64,000 nucleotides of DNA from Alkalicoccus saliphilus. Its GTDB lineage: Bacteria > Bacillota > Bacilli > Bacillales > Salisediminibacteriaceae. The notes below the pieces were generated by a model. It made no database searches. It was not told the origin of the DNA and saw only the letters and a program-made list of their open reading frames with translations. Positions 10,098 to 22,250 of this stretch are shown here, piece by piece (position 1 is the stretch's first letter; each line of letters opens with the position of its first letter). Location: positions 1 through 64,000 of the forward strand of contig NZ_PZJJ01000012.1 in assembly GCF_003044065.1 (NCBI RefSeq), in the 5' to 3' direction. The position numbers were made by a program, and so were the translations under genes.

Positions 10098-11420
10098 ATG
10101 AATATGGATTTCAGTCTTATTCAGCAGCAGTCGATGAAACTTGTAATGACAAACGAACTCCGGCAGGCTATTACGATGCTTCAGTATTCCGTTCATGAAC
10201 TTCAGGATTACCTGCAGGAACAGCAGCTGGAAAATCCGCTTATTGAGCTTCAGGAACCGGAAAACAGCGGAACGTCCGGCGAAAAAATCCTTTCCGGCTC
10301 CTACAACTCCCAGGAGCATTCGTTGTCACCTCTCGACTTTTTGACTAACGAAGAAGAAGGCCTGCAGGATTACCTGCTTTCCCAGCTGCGTATTCAGCCG
10401 CTGGATAAACTCATGTATTCTACTGTTTCCTACCTTGCACTCAGCACGGATGAAAATGGATATCTTGCGCACTCTCTTGAAGAGCTTGGAGAAGCACTCG
10501 GGGAGCCGCTCGACCGGATGGAAGAAGGGCTTGCTCTGCTTCAGAGCCTGGAGCCTTCCGGAGTTGGAGCCCGGTCCTTAAAAGAATGTCTTTTAATACA
10601 GCTCCGCCACACGCCTGTAGAAGATCCCCTTGCAGAACATATCGTCGAGAAGCATCTGGATCTTCTGGCACGGAAGCAGCTGAAGCAGATAGCCAGGGAG
10701 GAAGGTGTTTCTGTCGTAGATGTTCAGCAGGCGGCAGACTTTATTCAGACCCTCAATCCTAAGCCCGGAGCAGCTTTTTATCAGGGGCCGGCAGAGTATA
10801 TTACACCGGATGCTGTTATTGAGAAAACTTCTTCAGGGTGGACCGTGAGTCTGAATGGAGCGGGACTTCCGCAGATGAAAATGAACCGCGAGTACGAGCA
10901 GCTCCTGCAGAAAGAAAAAGAAGACGTCCAGCAGTACTTGAGGCAGAAGCAGGAGCAGTTTGAATGGATTAAAAAAAGTATTGCCCAGCGGCAGGATACC
11001 ATTCTGCGTGTGACAAAAGCGATTGTAGAACACCAGCATGACTTTCTCGAAAACGGCCCGGAATACGTAAAACCGCTCACCCTGCGGATGATCGCCGAAA
11101 AACTTGAGATTCATGAATCCACGGTTTCACGTGCCGCTACGAGAAAATATGTTCAAACGCCGCGCGGACTGTTTGAACTCAAGTATTTCTTCCAGTCGGG
11201 AATTCAACGTCAGGCGGGGGAGGATCAGTCAGCTGAGAGAGCCAAAATATATTTGAAACGGCTGATTGACGAAGAAAAGAAACAAAAACCCTGGTCTGAT
11301 CAAAAACTATCCGCCCTTTTGGAAGAAAAACATCAAATCAGTCTTTCCCGGCGCACGGTAGCTAAATACAGGGAGGAAATGCACATTCCATCCTCCTCAA
11401 GACGGAAAAGATATGAGTAA
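10098..11420 (+). CDS. rpoN: RNA polymerase sigma-54 factor (SigL/RpoN)
   Basis: A 440-residue sigma-54. Region I at the N-terminus is glutamine- and leucine-rich (FSLIQQQSMKLVMTNELRQA) and binds activators. The middle binds core polymerase. The C-terminus has a helix-turn-helix (MIAEKLEIHESTVSRA) and the RpoN box SRRTVAKYRE, which recognises the -24 element. ATG 10098 follows GAGGGGG at 10082-10088. Transcription from its promoters needs an enhancer-binding protein with an AAA domain; none lies in this window, so the regulon cannot be read here. Confidence 0.96.
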   Translation: MNMDFSLIQQQSMKLVMTNELRQAITMLQYSVHELQDYLQEQQLENPLIELQEPENSGTSGEKILSGSYNSQEHSLSPLDFLTNEEEGLQDYLLSQLRIQPLDKLMYSTVSYLALSTDENGYLAHSLEELGEALGEPLDRMEEGLALLQSLEPSGVGARSLKECLLIQLRHTPVEDPLAEHIVEKHLDLLARKQLKQIAREEGVSVVDVQQAADFIQTLNPKPGAAFYQGPAEYITPDAVIEKTSSGWTVSLNGAGLPQMKMNREYEQLLQKEKEDVQQYLRQKQEQFEWIKKSIAQRQDTILRVTKAIVEHQHDFLENGPEYVKPLTLRMIAEKLEIHESTVSRAATRKYVQTPRGLFELKYFFQSGIQRQAGEDQSAERAKIYLKRLIDEEKKQKPWSDQKLSALLEEKHQISLSRRTVAKYREEMHIPSSSRRKRYE

Positions 11421-11449
11421 GTACATCTGCTCAAAAGAAGGAGGCCTGC

Positions 11450-11689
11450 ATGAAAGTTTATTTCTATACGAAGGAGCATTGTCCTCTTTGTGATAAAGCA
11501 TTCGAAAAACTGAAAATGGTCCAGGAAGAGATGCCACTGGAAATCGAAGTTTACGATATTTATAAACGGGAAGATTTACTGGAGAAGTATCAGATCCGCA
11601 TTCCCGTAGTGGAATCTGACGCCGGAAAAGTAATTGAGGAAGGTATCGTTACGTATGGCGGCCTGATTTCCGGACTTAAAGAAAATTAG
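11450..11689 (+). CDS. Glutaredoxin-family protein
   Basis: A 79-residue thioredoxin-fold protein with a CPLC redox motif near the N-terminus (KEHCPLCDKAFEKL) and the cis-Pro region IRIPVVES. Such small redoxins are common between sigL and cggR in bacilli. The partner is unknown. It starts 29 bp after rpoN behind AGGAGGCCTG and may share its transcript; the promoter of the next operon begins at its stop codon. Confidence 0.85.
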   Translation: MKVYFYTKEHCPLCDKAFEKLKMVQEEMPLEIEVYDIYKREDLLEKYQIRIPVVESDAGKVIEEGIVTYGGLISGLKEN

Positions 11690-11718
11690 TTGCTTAATGA
11701 AAAATTACTTGGTAAAAT
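11690..11718 (+). promoter_or_regulatory. Promoter of the cggR-gapA-pgk-tpiA-gpmI-eno operon
   Basis: TTGCTT (11690-11695), a 17-bp spacer and TAAAAT (11713-11718) lie at the end of the redoxin gene. Just downstream, two hairpins (AGGTG...CACCT at about 11720-11745 and CTTATTTT/AAAATAAG at about 11755-11773) would sit near the 5' end of the mRNA, ahead of the CggR operator. Confidence 0.7.
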
Positions 11719-11774
11719 GGAGGTGTAAGAAAAAAGCTTGCACCTTCTACAGGGCTTATTTTTTTAAAATAAGT

Positions 11775-11810
11775 GGGACACAATTTGTCTAATGGGGACG
11801 ATTTATGTCC
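11775..11810 (+). promoter_or_regulatory. CggR operator
   Basis: Two tandem half-operators, GGGAC-N6-TGTC (11775-11789) and GGGAC-N6-TGTCC (from 11795), match the Bacillus subtilis CggR operator arrangement. CggR bound here blocks transcription and is released by fructose-1,6-bisphosphate. The apparent ATG at 11805 is inside the second half-site, which is a reason to reject it as the cggR start. Confidence 0.88.
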
Positions 11811-11834
11811 CTGGCAGTGCTGAGGAGGCTGGAC

Positions 11835-12860
11835 ATGAATACGCTTTTGGATCTTCAAAAAAAGCTTCTCCCCGACCTGGTAGAGGTGATGGGCGTGCGT
11901 TACCGCATTCTCCGTTATATCCGCCTGATGCAGCCTATTGGAAGACGGACTCTGGCTTCAAACCTGAACATGTCGGAACGTGTGCTGCGCGGAGAAGTCA
12001 CCTTTTTAAAGGAACAGGGGCTCGTAACTTTTCAAGCGAGCGGTATGCTGCTGACTGAAGACGGAGAGAGGCTTCTCGGACAGCTGGAAGCCGTCATGAA
12101 AGATGTCTTTAATACGAGTACAATGGAAGAAGAACTTCAGGTGAAGCTTGGAGTAGAGGAAGTCCATGTCGTCCCGGGAAACAGCGATTCCTATCCGTGG
12201 GTGAAAAAAGAACTTGGACGTGCCTGTGTCAGCGTAATGAAACGCCGTCTGCAGCCGTCCGATAATATTATCGCCGTAACGGGAGGCACATCCATAGCTG
12301 CGGTGGCCGAAATGCTCGTCCCGGATTCCGACTTGAAAAAGTCCATGTTCGTCCCGGCGAGAGGGGGACTTGGAGAGCAGGTTGAAAATCAGGCCAATAC
12401 GATCTGTGCCACGATGGCCCGCAAAGCGATGGGTTCCTATCGGCTTCTTCACGTGCCGGATCAGCTTAGTAAGGAAGCTTACGATTCGCTTATCAGCGAA
12501 CCTTCCATTCAGGCTATTCTGCGTCTGATTCATTCAGCAACGATGGTCATTCATGGTATTGGTGACGCCCGGACAATGGCAGAACGCCGTAACACGCCGG
12601 ATGACGTCATGAAAAAACTTGAACAGGAACGGGCACTGGCAGAAGCATTCGGTTATTATTTCAACGGGGACGGAAAAATTATTCATAAAGTACTGACAAT
12701 AGGACTTCAGCTTGAAGACCTCCAGAACATTCCGGCAATTATTGCTGTAGCGGGCGGAGCATCTAAGGCAGAGGCAATAGAAGCCTATATGAAAACCGGC
12801 CCGAGTCAGGTTCTCGTAACCGACGAAGGAGCAGCGGAAGCGCTGCTCGCAAAAGTTTAA
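11835..12860 (+). CDS. cggR: Central glycolytic genes regulator CggR
   Basis: A 341-residue SorC/DeoR-family repressor. The N-terminal winged helix includes RRTLASNLNMSERVLRGEV. The large C-terminal sugar-phosphate isomerase-like domain has the conserved VTGGTSIAAVAEML and VHGIGDA segments and binds fructose-1,6-bisphosphate. ATG 11835 follows TGAGGAGG and gives a start (MNTLLDLQKKLLPDL) like the Bacillus protein; an upstream ATG at 11805 lies in the operator. It leads the glycolytic operon and should repress it when glycolytic flux is low. Confidence 0.95.
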   Translation: MNTLLDLQKKLLPDLVEVMGVRYRILRYIRLMQPIGRRTLASNLNMSERVLRGEVTFLKEQGLVTFQASGMLLTEDGERLLGQLEAVMKDVFNTSTMEEELQVKLGVEEVHVVPGNSDSYPWVKKELGRACVSVMKRRLQPSDNIIAVTGGTSIAAVAEMLVPDSDLKKSMFVPARGGLGEQVENQANTICATMARKAMGSYRLLHVPDQLSKEAYDSLISEPSIQAILRLIHSATMVIHGIGDARTMAERRNTPDDVMKKLEQERALAEAFGYYFNGDGKIIHKVLTIGLQLEDLQNIPAIIAVAGGASKAEAIEAYMKTGPSQVLVTDEGAAEALLAKV

Positions 12861-12922
12861 GTTTAATTATGGCGGGGAACGTCAATATAACTCCCTGCGG
12901 GGAATTTTAAAGAAGCTGTAAG

Positions 12923-12944
12923 TTCAAGGGATTTTCCCTTTGAA
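12923..12944 (+). other. Stem-loop upstream of gapA
   Basis: TTCAAGGGA and TCCCTTTGAA pair with one bulge and a TTT loop about 35 nt before the gapA start. A second weaker stem (GCGGGGA with TCCCTGC) lies just upstream. In Bacillus subtilis the cggR-gapA mRNA is cleaved near the cggR stop and the gapA part is protected by a 5' stem-loop; this hairpin is in the right place for that role, which is inference. Confidence 0.5.
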
Positions 12945-12980
12945 ATATATTTTTTCACCTAACTTAAGGAGGAATTTATC

Positions 12981-13988
12981 ATGGCAACAAAGATTGGTAT
13001 TAATGGTTTTGGACGTATTGGACGAGTTGTATTCCGTCAGGCAATGGCAAACCCGAACGTGGAAGTTGTAGCTGTAAACGACCTTACAGATGCTAATATG
13101 CTTGCACATCTGCTGAAGTACGACACAGTTCAAGGAGAGCTTGACGTAGAAGTATCTGTAAATGGCAGTAACCTTGTAGTAGACGGTAAGGAAATTACAG
13201 TACAGGCGGAAAAAGACCCGGCTGACCTTAAATGGGGCGAGCTCGGCGCTGAAATCGTTGTGGAATCTACTGGTATCTTCACGAAGCGTGATGGAGCTGC
13301 GAAGCACCTTGAAGCTGGAGCGAAGAAAGTAATTATTTCTGCCCCTGCTCAGGAAGAAGACATTACGCTTGTAATGGGTGTAAACGAAGATAAGTATGAT
13401 GCAGCTAATCATCACGTTATCTCCAACGCGTCATGTACAACTAACTGTCTTGCCCCATTCGCAAAAGTTCTTCACGACAAATTCGGACTAAAGCGCGGTA
13501 TGATGACTACTGTTCACTCTTACACAAATGACCAGAACATTCTTGACGCTCCTCATAAAGACTACCGTCGTGCACGTGCCGGAGCGGAAAACATCATTCC
13601 AACATCTACCGGTGCTGCGAAAGCTGTGTCCCTTGTCCTTCCAGAACTTAAAGGCAAGCTCAACGGTGGGGCGATGCGTGTACCAACTCCAAACGTATCT
13701 CTCGTTGACCTTGTAGCTGAGCTGGATCAGAACGTTACGGCTGACGATGTGAACGCAGCATTTAAAGAAGCTGCTGAAGGCGACCTTAAAGGAATTCTTG
13801 GATACAGCGAAGAGCCTCTTGTTTCCAAGGACTACAACGGTAATGTGTATGCTTCTTCCATCGATGCTCTTTCAACAATGGTTATGGAAGACAACATGGT
13901 AAAAGTAATTTCCTGGTACGACAACGAAACAGGCTACTCCGCGCAGGTAGTACGTCTTGTAGAGTATGTAGCTAAGCAGGGAGTTTAA
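12981..13988 (+). CDS. gapA: Glyceraldehyde-3-phosphate dehydrogenase, glycolytic type
   Basis: A 335-residue NAD-dependent GAPDH that oxidises glyceraldehyde-3-phosphate to 1,3-bisphosphoglycerate. NAD-binding INGFGRIGR is at 7-15, and the catalytic Cys152 lies in SNASCTTNCLAP. The start follows AAGGAGG. Position directly after cggR identifies it as the glycolytic GapA rather than the gluconeogenic GapB. Codon use is more biased than in most neighbours (many GTA, GAA, AAC), as expected for a highly expressed gene. Confidence 0.97.
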   Translation: MATKIGINGFGRIGRVVFRQAMANPNVEVVAVNDLTDANMLAHLLKYDTVQGELDVEVSVNGSNLVVDGKEITVQAEKDPADLKWGELGAEIVVESTGIFTKRDGAAKHLEAGAKKVIISAPAQEEDITLVMGVNEDKYDAANHHVISNASCTTNCLAPFAKVLHDKFGLKRGMMTTVHSYTNDQNILDAPHKDYRRARAGAENIIPTSTGAAKAVSLVLPELKGKLNGGAMRVPTPNVSLVDLVAELDQNVTADDVNAAFKEAAEGDLKGILGYSEEPLVSKDYNGNVYASSIDALSTMVMEDNMVKVISWYDNETGYSAQVVRLVEYVAKQGV

Positions 13989-14022
13989 TTAAAAGGTAAT
14001 ATTCCATCCTGAACGACCCTTT

Positions 14023-14060
14023 AGGAGGCGGGCCCAACGTGTCCTGCCTCCTTTTTAATT
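14023..14060 (+). terminator. Terminator-like hairpin after gapA
   Basis: AGGAGGCGGG pairs with TCCTGCCTCCT (about 10 bp, one wobble), followed by TTTTTAATTTTT. It should end part of the transcripts after gapA, giving more gapA mRNA than pgk-to-eno mRNA. Confidence 0.8.
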
Positions 14061-14114
14061 TTTAGTGCCGAATTACACAGAAAAGTAGAGAGCTTTAAAA
14101 AGTTTCAAGGTTTT

Positions 14115-14206
14115 CTCTGCGGGAATCTTCTTTAATAATGGCTATGTTAAAGCTCCAGGTTGATAGAAGGATTTCTGCGGCTTTTTTCACCTGCCGCAGA
14201 GTTTTT
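14115..14206 (+). promoter_or_regulatory. Possible attenuator upstream of pgk
   Basis: TCTGCGGC (14174-14181) and GCCGCAGA (14193-14200) form a perfect 8-bp hairpin followed by GTTTTT, a second terminator in the gapA-pgk gap. An upstream CTCTGCGG (14115-14122) can pair with the same 3' arm (CCGCAGAG, 14194-14201), so two exclusive structures are possible. No known riboswitch is recognised between them. Confidence 0.5.
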
Positions 14207-14269
14207 CTCAACAACGAACATTGACAGAGCCTCAGCAACAGAAACTTATATCCTGAAGGAGGTAATTTC

Positions 14270-15454
14270 ATGAACAAGCAATCCATTCGAGATATCGATG
14301 TAAAAGGAAAACGTGTTTTCTGCCGTGTTGATTTCAACGTGCCGATGAAAGACGGCGAGGTAACAGATGACACACGTATCCGGGCGGCACTGCCTACGAT
14401 CCAGCTGCTGGCCGATAAGGGAGCAAAAGTAATTCTTGCGAGCCACCTTGGCCGTCCAAAAGGCGAGGCAGTGGACGAGCTGCGTCTGGATCCAGTAGCA
14501 AAGCGCCTGAGCGATCTCCTGCATAAGGAAGTACAAAAAACAGATGCGGTCTATGGAACGGAACCGAAAAGAGCCGCCGACGGGCTGGAAGAGGGCGGTA
14601 TTCTTCTTCTGGAAAACGTCCGGTTTGAAGCTGGTGAAGAAAAAAATGACGGAACGCTTGCTGCGCACTTCGCAGACCTTGCAGATGTTTACGTCAATGA
14701 TGCATTTGGAGCAGCTCACCGTGCTCACGCGTCTACTGCAGGAATTGCAGAGCACCTTCCAGCCGTGGCAGGACTTCTGATGGAAAAAGAACTGGAAGTT
14801 CTCGGCAAGGCAATGGAGTCTCCTGAACGTCCGTTTACAGCGATTATCGGTGGGGCAAAGGTAAAGGATAAGATCGGTGTTATCGATAACCTTCTTGACA
14901 AGGTGGACAACCTTATCATCGGAGGAGGCCTTGCCTATACGTTTGTGAAAGCCCAGGGATATGAAGTAGGGAAGTCTCTTCTTGAAGAAGACAAAATTGA
15001 TCTGGCAAAGCAGTTTATGAAAAAAGCTGAAGAAAAAGGCGTGAAATTTTACATGCCGGTGGATGTTACCGTAGCTGACGATTTTGGTGAAAATGCGAAC
15101 ACACAGGTAGTGCCGATTGATTCTATCCCGGCAGACTGGGAAGCTCTGGATATCGGTCCTGAAACGATTGATATTTACAGAGACGTAATCAAAAACTCCA
15201 AGCTCGTTATTTGGAACGGACCAATGGGAGTATTTGAATTCGAAAAATTCGCCCGGGGAACAATCGGTGTGGCAGAAGCACTCGCAGAAGCAGAAAGTAC
15301 GTATACAGTGATCGGCGGGGGAGATTCTGCTGCAGCTGTTGAAAAATTCGGATTTGCTGACAGAATGAACCATATGTCCACCGGCGGCGGAGCTTCCCTC
15401 GAGTTTATTGAAGGCAAGGAACTCCCTGGTGTAAAAGCACTGAACGATAAATAA
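14270..15454 (+). CDS. pgk: Phosphoglycerate kinase
   Basis: A 394-residue enzyme transferring phosphate from 1,3-bisphosphoglycerate to ADP. The N-terminal signature [11 protein letters not shown], the HLGRPKGE substrate motif, the nucleotide-binding NGPMGVFE and the C-terminal [11 protein letters not shown] with STGGGASLE are all present. The start follows AAGGAGG. It is separated from gapA by a 281-bp region with two terminator-like hairpins, then followed 24 bp later by tpiA. Confidence 0.97.
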   Translation: MNKQSIRDIDVKGKRVFCRVDFNVPMKDGEVTDDTRIRAALPTIQLLADKGAKVILASHLGRPKGEAVDELRLDPVAKRLSDLLHKEVQKTDAVYGTEPKRAADGLEEGGILLLENVRFEAGEEKNDGTLAAHFADLADVYVNDAFGAAHRAHASTAGIAEHLPAVAGLLMEKELEVLGKAMESPERPFTAIIGGAKVKDKIGVIDNLLDKVDNLIIGGGLAYTFVKAQGYEVGKSLLEEDKIDLAKQFMKKAEEKGVKFYMPVDVTVADDFGENANTQVVPIDSIPADWEALDIGPETIDIYRDVIKNSKLVIWNGPMGVFEFEKFARGTIGVAEALAEAESTYTVIGGGDSAAAVEKFGFADRMNHMSTGGGASLEFIEGKELPGVKALNDK

Positions 15455-15463
15455 TTTCATTAA

Positions 15464-19090
<3,627 letters not shown>

Positions 19091-19103
19091 TTTTATTACA
19101 GAG

Positions 19104-19132
19104 CCGTCCCTGAACCAGGGGCGGTTTTTTTA
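19104..19132 (+). terminator. Terminator of the glycolytic operon
   Basis: CCGTCCCTG and CAGGGGCGG pair (9 bp, one wobble) around an AAC loop, followed by seven T residues. Confidence 0.92.
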
Positions 19133-19156
19133 GTTTTGTTTTCATTAATAGTAAGC

Positions 19157-19268
19157 CTTCGCCTCCATGGGGACGCTTTCCGGGCGGGAAGGCCTCAGCT
19201 AATTTCTGCTGCTTGAGGCAGGAAGAAATGGATCTTCAGCTCTTCCTTAATCGCCTCGGAGTCACCCC
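19157..19268 (+). repeat. Dispersed intergenic repeat, left-part copy (direct)
   Basis: The sequence from CTTCGCCTCCATGGGGACG to CGCCTCGGAGTCACCCC matches the left part of the full copies at 25716 and 29757 (shared blocks: GCTTTCCGGGCGGG, TCAGCTAATTTCT, GGATCTTC, TCGCC..GGAGTC). It sits just past the eno terminator. No coding capacity. Confidence 0.75.
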
Positions 19269-19869
19269 ATTCCGACTTCGGCTTTCGACGTTGAAAGCTC
19301 CGTTACATCTAGATGATGACATCTGAATAAAAAGGAGAGCGAACGTACTGGGATAATTTCGAGAATACGCAGAGTTTGAAGCTGTACAAAAGATAATTTC
19401 ACAAAAAATTGACTGGACAAGTATTAGATAGACCCTTTCACTGCTTTATCTTCTAAGGAGTCAATTTTCCATGAAATCTTTGAGCATTAGTTAGCTGTTA
19501 TTACGGAATAATTATATTTCTTATTCAGATTAACAGGAAGGAAAGTTAAATTAATATTAAACAATCAAGTTATTACGTTCTCTAACTAAAAAGAGAAACT
19601 AAAACATGAGTGAAGAACTGAAAGTCTTTGAAGAGAAAATAAATAAAATAGGTGGGGCTGAAAGAGATTAAGTGTATAAAAATGGTTATTGGCATGAAAC
19701 ATTCCATATATTTGGGTCTGTTAATTTTCGTGTTGATAACAATAGGAAAAACTTCGGCCCGGCTCTACCGTGGAAGAGATATGAAGTTAGCACTCCGTGC
19801 TCTACTCCGACCTTTTTCTTACACTCGCGTCCGCCGATTTTCGATTCGTTTTTCTATCCGCTGTAGGAG
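19269..19869. other. AT-rich stretch between inverted repeat copies
   Basis: About 600 bp of AT-rich sequence lies between a direct repeat copy (19157) and an inverted one (19870). A 21-codon reading frame from ATG 19605 to a TAA at 19668-19670 is present but has no clear ribosome site and no recognised match. No gene is supported. Confidence 0.5.
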
Positions 19870-19990
19870 ACATGGAGGGACTCCGGAGCGATCAAGGCCG
19901 AGCCGAAGATCCATTCTGACCGACAAAAAGGAGGGCAGAATTAGCTGAGACCGGCCCGCTCGGAAAGCCTCTCCATGAAAACGAAAGCGA
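19870..19990 (-). repeat. Dispersed intergenic repeat, inverted copy
   Basis: From CATGGAGGGACTCCGGAGC to AACGAAAGCGAAC this is the reverse complement of the same repeat family (GAATTAGCTGAG, CCCGCTCGGAAAGC). It is nearly identical, over about 120 bp, to the copy at 52595-52712, more alike than either is to the copies at 19157 or 25716. Confidence 0.75.
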
Positions 19991-20271
19991 ACATCCCTCT
20001 TTATTTTTTAAGTTAGTCTGAATATTTATTGCAAAAAAATAATAATGTCTTCGCATGGATAACAGATGATTAAAACGTAAGACGATGGCTCCGGAGGATC
20101 AGAGAAAAAAGCCGCTCGGAAAGTTACTGCCGGACGACAGAAAAAGAAGCATGAAAACTTCATTACAAAGCAATGAGCAGTTGTAAAAAGGTTATTCCCC
20201 TGCTTACTTTTTTGCGGATTTTCTTTTAAACGACAGCTGCCGCACCATTTCCAGAAGAATCCCGGACCCTC

Positions 20272-20300
20272 TTGCAACGGAGAAAATTTCGTGTTATATT
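20272..20300 (+). promoter_or_regulatory. secG promoter
   Basis: TTGCAA (20272-20277), a 17-bp spacer and TATATT (20295-20300) lie 44 bp before the secG start. Confidence 0.7.
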
Positions 20301-20343
20301 TTCACAAGGTATAAACGTTCGTTTTATTTAAGGGGTGTGTCTG

Positions 20344-20574
20344 TTGGAACAAATTCTATCTGTATTGCTGGTTATTGTAGCCATTCTGCTGATTACCGTA
20401 GTACTGCTTCAGTCCGGCCGGAGCGCGGGACTTTCCGGGGCGATTTCCGGAGGCGCGGAGCAGATGGTTGGTAAACAGAAAGCAAGAGGACTTGAAGCTG
20501 TACTGAGCCGTGCAACGGTAGTACTAGGAGTGCTGTTTTTTGGATTTGCACTCTGGCTTGGTTACTTTATGTGA
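20344..20574 (+). CDS. secG: Preprotein translocase subunit SecG
   Basis: A 76-residue membrane protein of the SecYEG channel. Two hydrophobic segments flank the conserved loop [20 protein letters not shown]. The start chosen is TTG 20344, about 8 bp behind AAGGGG, which gives the usual 76 residues; a GTG at 20335 overlaps the ribosome site. The order secG-esterase-rnr-smpB-ssrA is that of Bacillus. Confidence 0.93.
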   Translation: MEQILSVLLVIVAILLITVVLLQSGRSAGLSGAISGGAEQMVGKQKARGLEAVLSRATVVLGVLFFGFALWLGYFM

Positions 20575-20586
20575 TAAGAATGAGGG

Positions 20587-20616
20587 AAGCAGCAGACAGC
20601 CATCTGCTGCTTTTTT
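20587..20616 (+). terminator. Terminator after secG
   Basis: AAGCAGCAGA and TCTGCTGCTT form a 10-bp stem followed by a run of T. Confidence 0.9.
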
Positions 20617-20728
20617 GTGTATAAAAAACAGGCGGAGAATTCACCCCGGAGAACCCGGTTAACGAGGAGGTAATTCGGGAATAATGTAAAGAGCCAGGGA
20701 CAAATACAACAGGAACAGGTGATGAAAA

Positions 20729-21493
20729 ATGATTGGCTGTTTGATTATACACGGCTTTACTGGTGCCCCGAAGGAAGTAGAAGACATCCAGAACCATTTT
20801 GCCGGAGAATCCTGGCTCGTCTACACCCCCGAACTCCCCGGTCATGACGGGACGAGAGAATCGATGCGCGACGCCGATTACCGGGCATGGGTGTATAAAG
20901 CACAGGTGGCCCTGGAAGAACTGATGAAACGGTGTGACGAAGTATATATTATCGGTTTTTCCATGGGAGGAGTCATTGCCGGCTATCTGGCCGCCAGGTA
21001 CCCGGTAGACAGACTTGTATTAATTTCCTCCGCCGTTTTTTACCTGAACCCTAAGCAGATTGCCGAAGACCTGAAAGGATGGTTCCTCGAAGGAATACGC
21101 GGGGAACTGGATCAAAACGACATATACCGGTTTTACCGGGAAAAAATTAGAAGAACCCCGGTATCCGCAGCGGTGGAATTCACTAAACTAGTAAAGAAAC
21201 TGCGTCACGCCCTGAATGATATTAATGTCCCGACGTTAATTGTCCAGGGGGAAAAAGACGGGCTTGTGCCGGTCCGAAGCGCAGAATATATATATGAACA
21301 CATCCGCTCGGAAGATAAAGAAATTTACTTTTTTGAGGAAGCAAAACACTATATATGGTACGGCAGCGATAAAGAAGCTTTTTTAAAAAAGCTTGATTCT
21401 TTTTTAAAGACTCCTGCCGGTTCCGAAAATGATGATAAAAGGAGCAGAAAACGTCATGATGAAGATAGCGCAGCCGAAACCATTCACTTTTGA
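20729..21493 (+). CDS. Alpha/beta hydrolase (carboxylesterase-like)
   Basis: A 254-residue alpha/beta hydrolase. The oxyanion-hole HGFTG is near residue 8-12, the nucleophile elbow is GFSMGG, the late acid is in GEKDGLVP, and the His is in EAKHYIW. Substrate unknown; a carboxylic ester is likely. The start ATG follows GGAACAGGTG. Its last 38 bp overlap the next esterase gene, and the charged tail after residue 235 is coded by that overlap. The two hydrolases share a fold, but their sequences differ widely, so recent tandem duplication is unlikely. Confidence 0.82.
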   Translation: MIGCLIIHGFTGAPKEVEDIQNHFAGESWLVYTPELPGHDGTRESMRDADYRAWVYKAQVALEELMKRCDEVYIIGFSMGGVIAGYLAARYPVDRLVLISSAVFYLNPKQIAEDLKGWFLEGIRGELDQNDIYRFYREKIRRTPVSAAVEFTKLVKKLRHALNDINVPTLIVQGEKDGLVPVRSAEYIYEHIRSEDKEIYFFEEAKHYIWYGSDKEAFLKKLDSFLKTPAGSENDDKRSRKRHDEDSAAETIHF

Positions 21494-22205
21494 AGGGGGA
21501 CCGAGAGCGGTTCTTCTTCTGCACGGATTCACTGGAAACTCTGCGGATACGCGAATGCTTGGAAGATATTTGAACAAGCGCGGCTATACGTGTCATGCAC
21601 CCCATATGAAAGGCCACGGGGTGCCGCCGGAGGAGCTTGTAAAGGCCGGTCCGGAAGACTGGTGGAAGGACGTTCAGGAAGCATACGATTATTTGAAAGA
21701 GCTCGGACATGAAGAAATTGCTGTCGGCGGACTTTCCCTCGGGGGTGTATACTCCTTGAAACTCGGGTACACGAAGCCGGTGAAAGGTCTTTTTACTATG
21801 TGTTCACCGATGATACCCCAGGACGAAGATAAACTTCGCAGAGGAGTCGCAGAATACGCTGAAAAATATAAGCGTAACGAGCAGAAGTCCGACGAACAGA
21901 TAAAAGAAGAGATGGAAGCCTTTGACGGAACACAGATGGACACGATCCGCCGCCTGATTGACATGAACCAGGATGTGCGGAAACATATCGATACGATTTA
22001 TGCGCCGACGTTTGTTGCGCAGGGAAGCAAAGATGATGTTATCGATACAGAGAGTGCCAATATTATTTATGACTCAGTAGAAGCAGAAGAAAAATATATA
22101 AAGTGGTATGAAGAATCAGGCCACGTAATAACACTTGATAAAGAACGAGACCAGCTGAATGAAGACATTTACGAATTTCTTGAAGGACTGGACTGGAGCG
22201 AATAA
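21456..22205 (+). CDS. Carboxylesterase (YvaK/Est30-like)
   Basis: A 249-residue monoacylglycerol-lipase-like carboxylesterase. [12 protein letters not shown] holds the oxyanion hole, GGLSLGG the catalytic Ser, [12 protein letters not shown] the Asp and [10 protein letters not shown] the His. It is the gene normally found between secG and rnr in Bacillus, where its product cleaves short acyl esters. The ATG at 21456 follows AAAAGGAGCAG inside the end of the upstream hydrolase gene; a second ATG follows immediately. Confidence 0.88.
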   Translation: MMKIAQPKPFTFEGGPRAVLLLHGFTGNSADTRMLGRYLNKRGYTCHAPHMKGHGVPPEELVKAGPEDWWKDVQEAYDYLKELGHEEIAVGGLSLGGVYSLKLGYTKPVKGLFTMCSPMIPQDEDKLRRGVAEYAEKYKRNEQKSDEQIKEEMEAFDGTQMDTIRRLIDMNQDVRKHIDTIYAPTFVAQGSKDDVIDTESANIIYDSVEAEEKYIKWYEESGHVITLDKERDQLNEDIYEFLEGLDWSE

Positions 22206-22250
22206 CTGTCCATCCCATGAAGGGTCTCGTATACAGAAAGGAGACCAGTA

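Noticed and set aside
19652-19948. 98-codon plus-strand frame in the eno-secG gap
   Set aside because: Its second half is the inverted dispersed repeat, and the Arg/Ser-rich translation is a by-product of GC-rich repeat sequence.
20729-22205. The two adjacent alpha/beta hydrolases as a recent tandem duplication
   Set aside because: They share the fold and active-site layout but little sequence; the second is the ancestral neighbour of rnr in bacilli.
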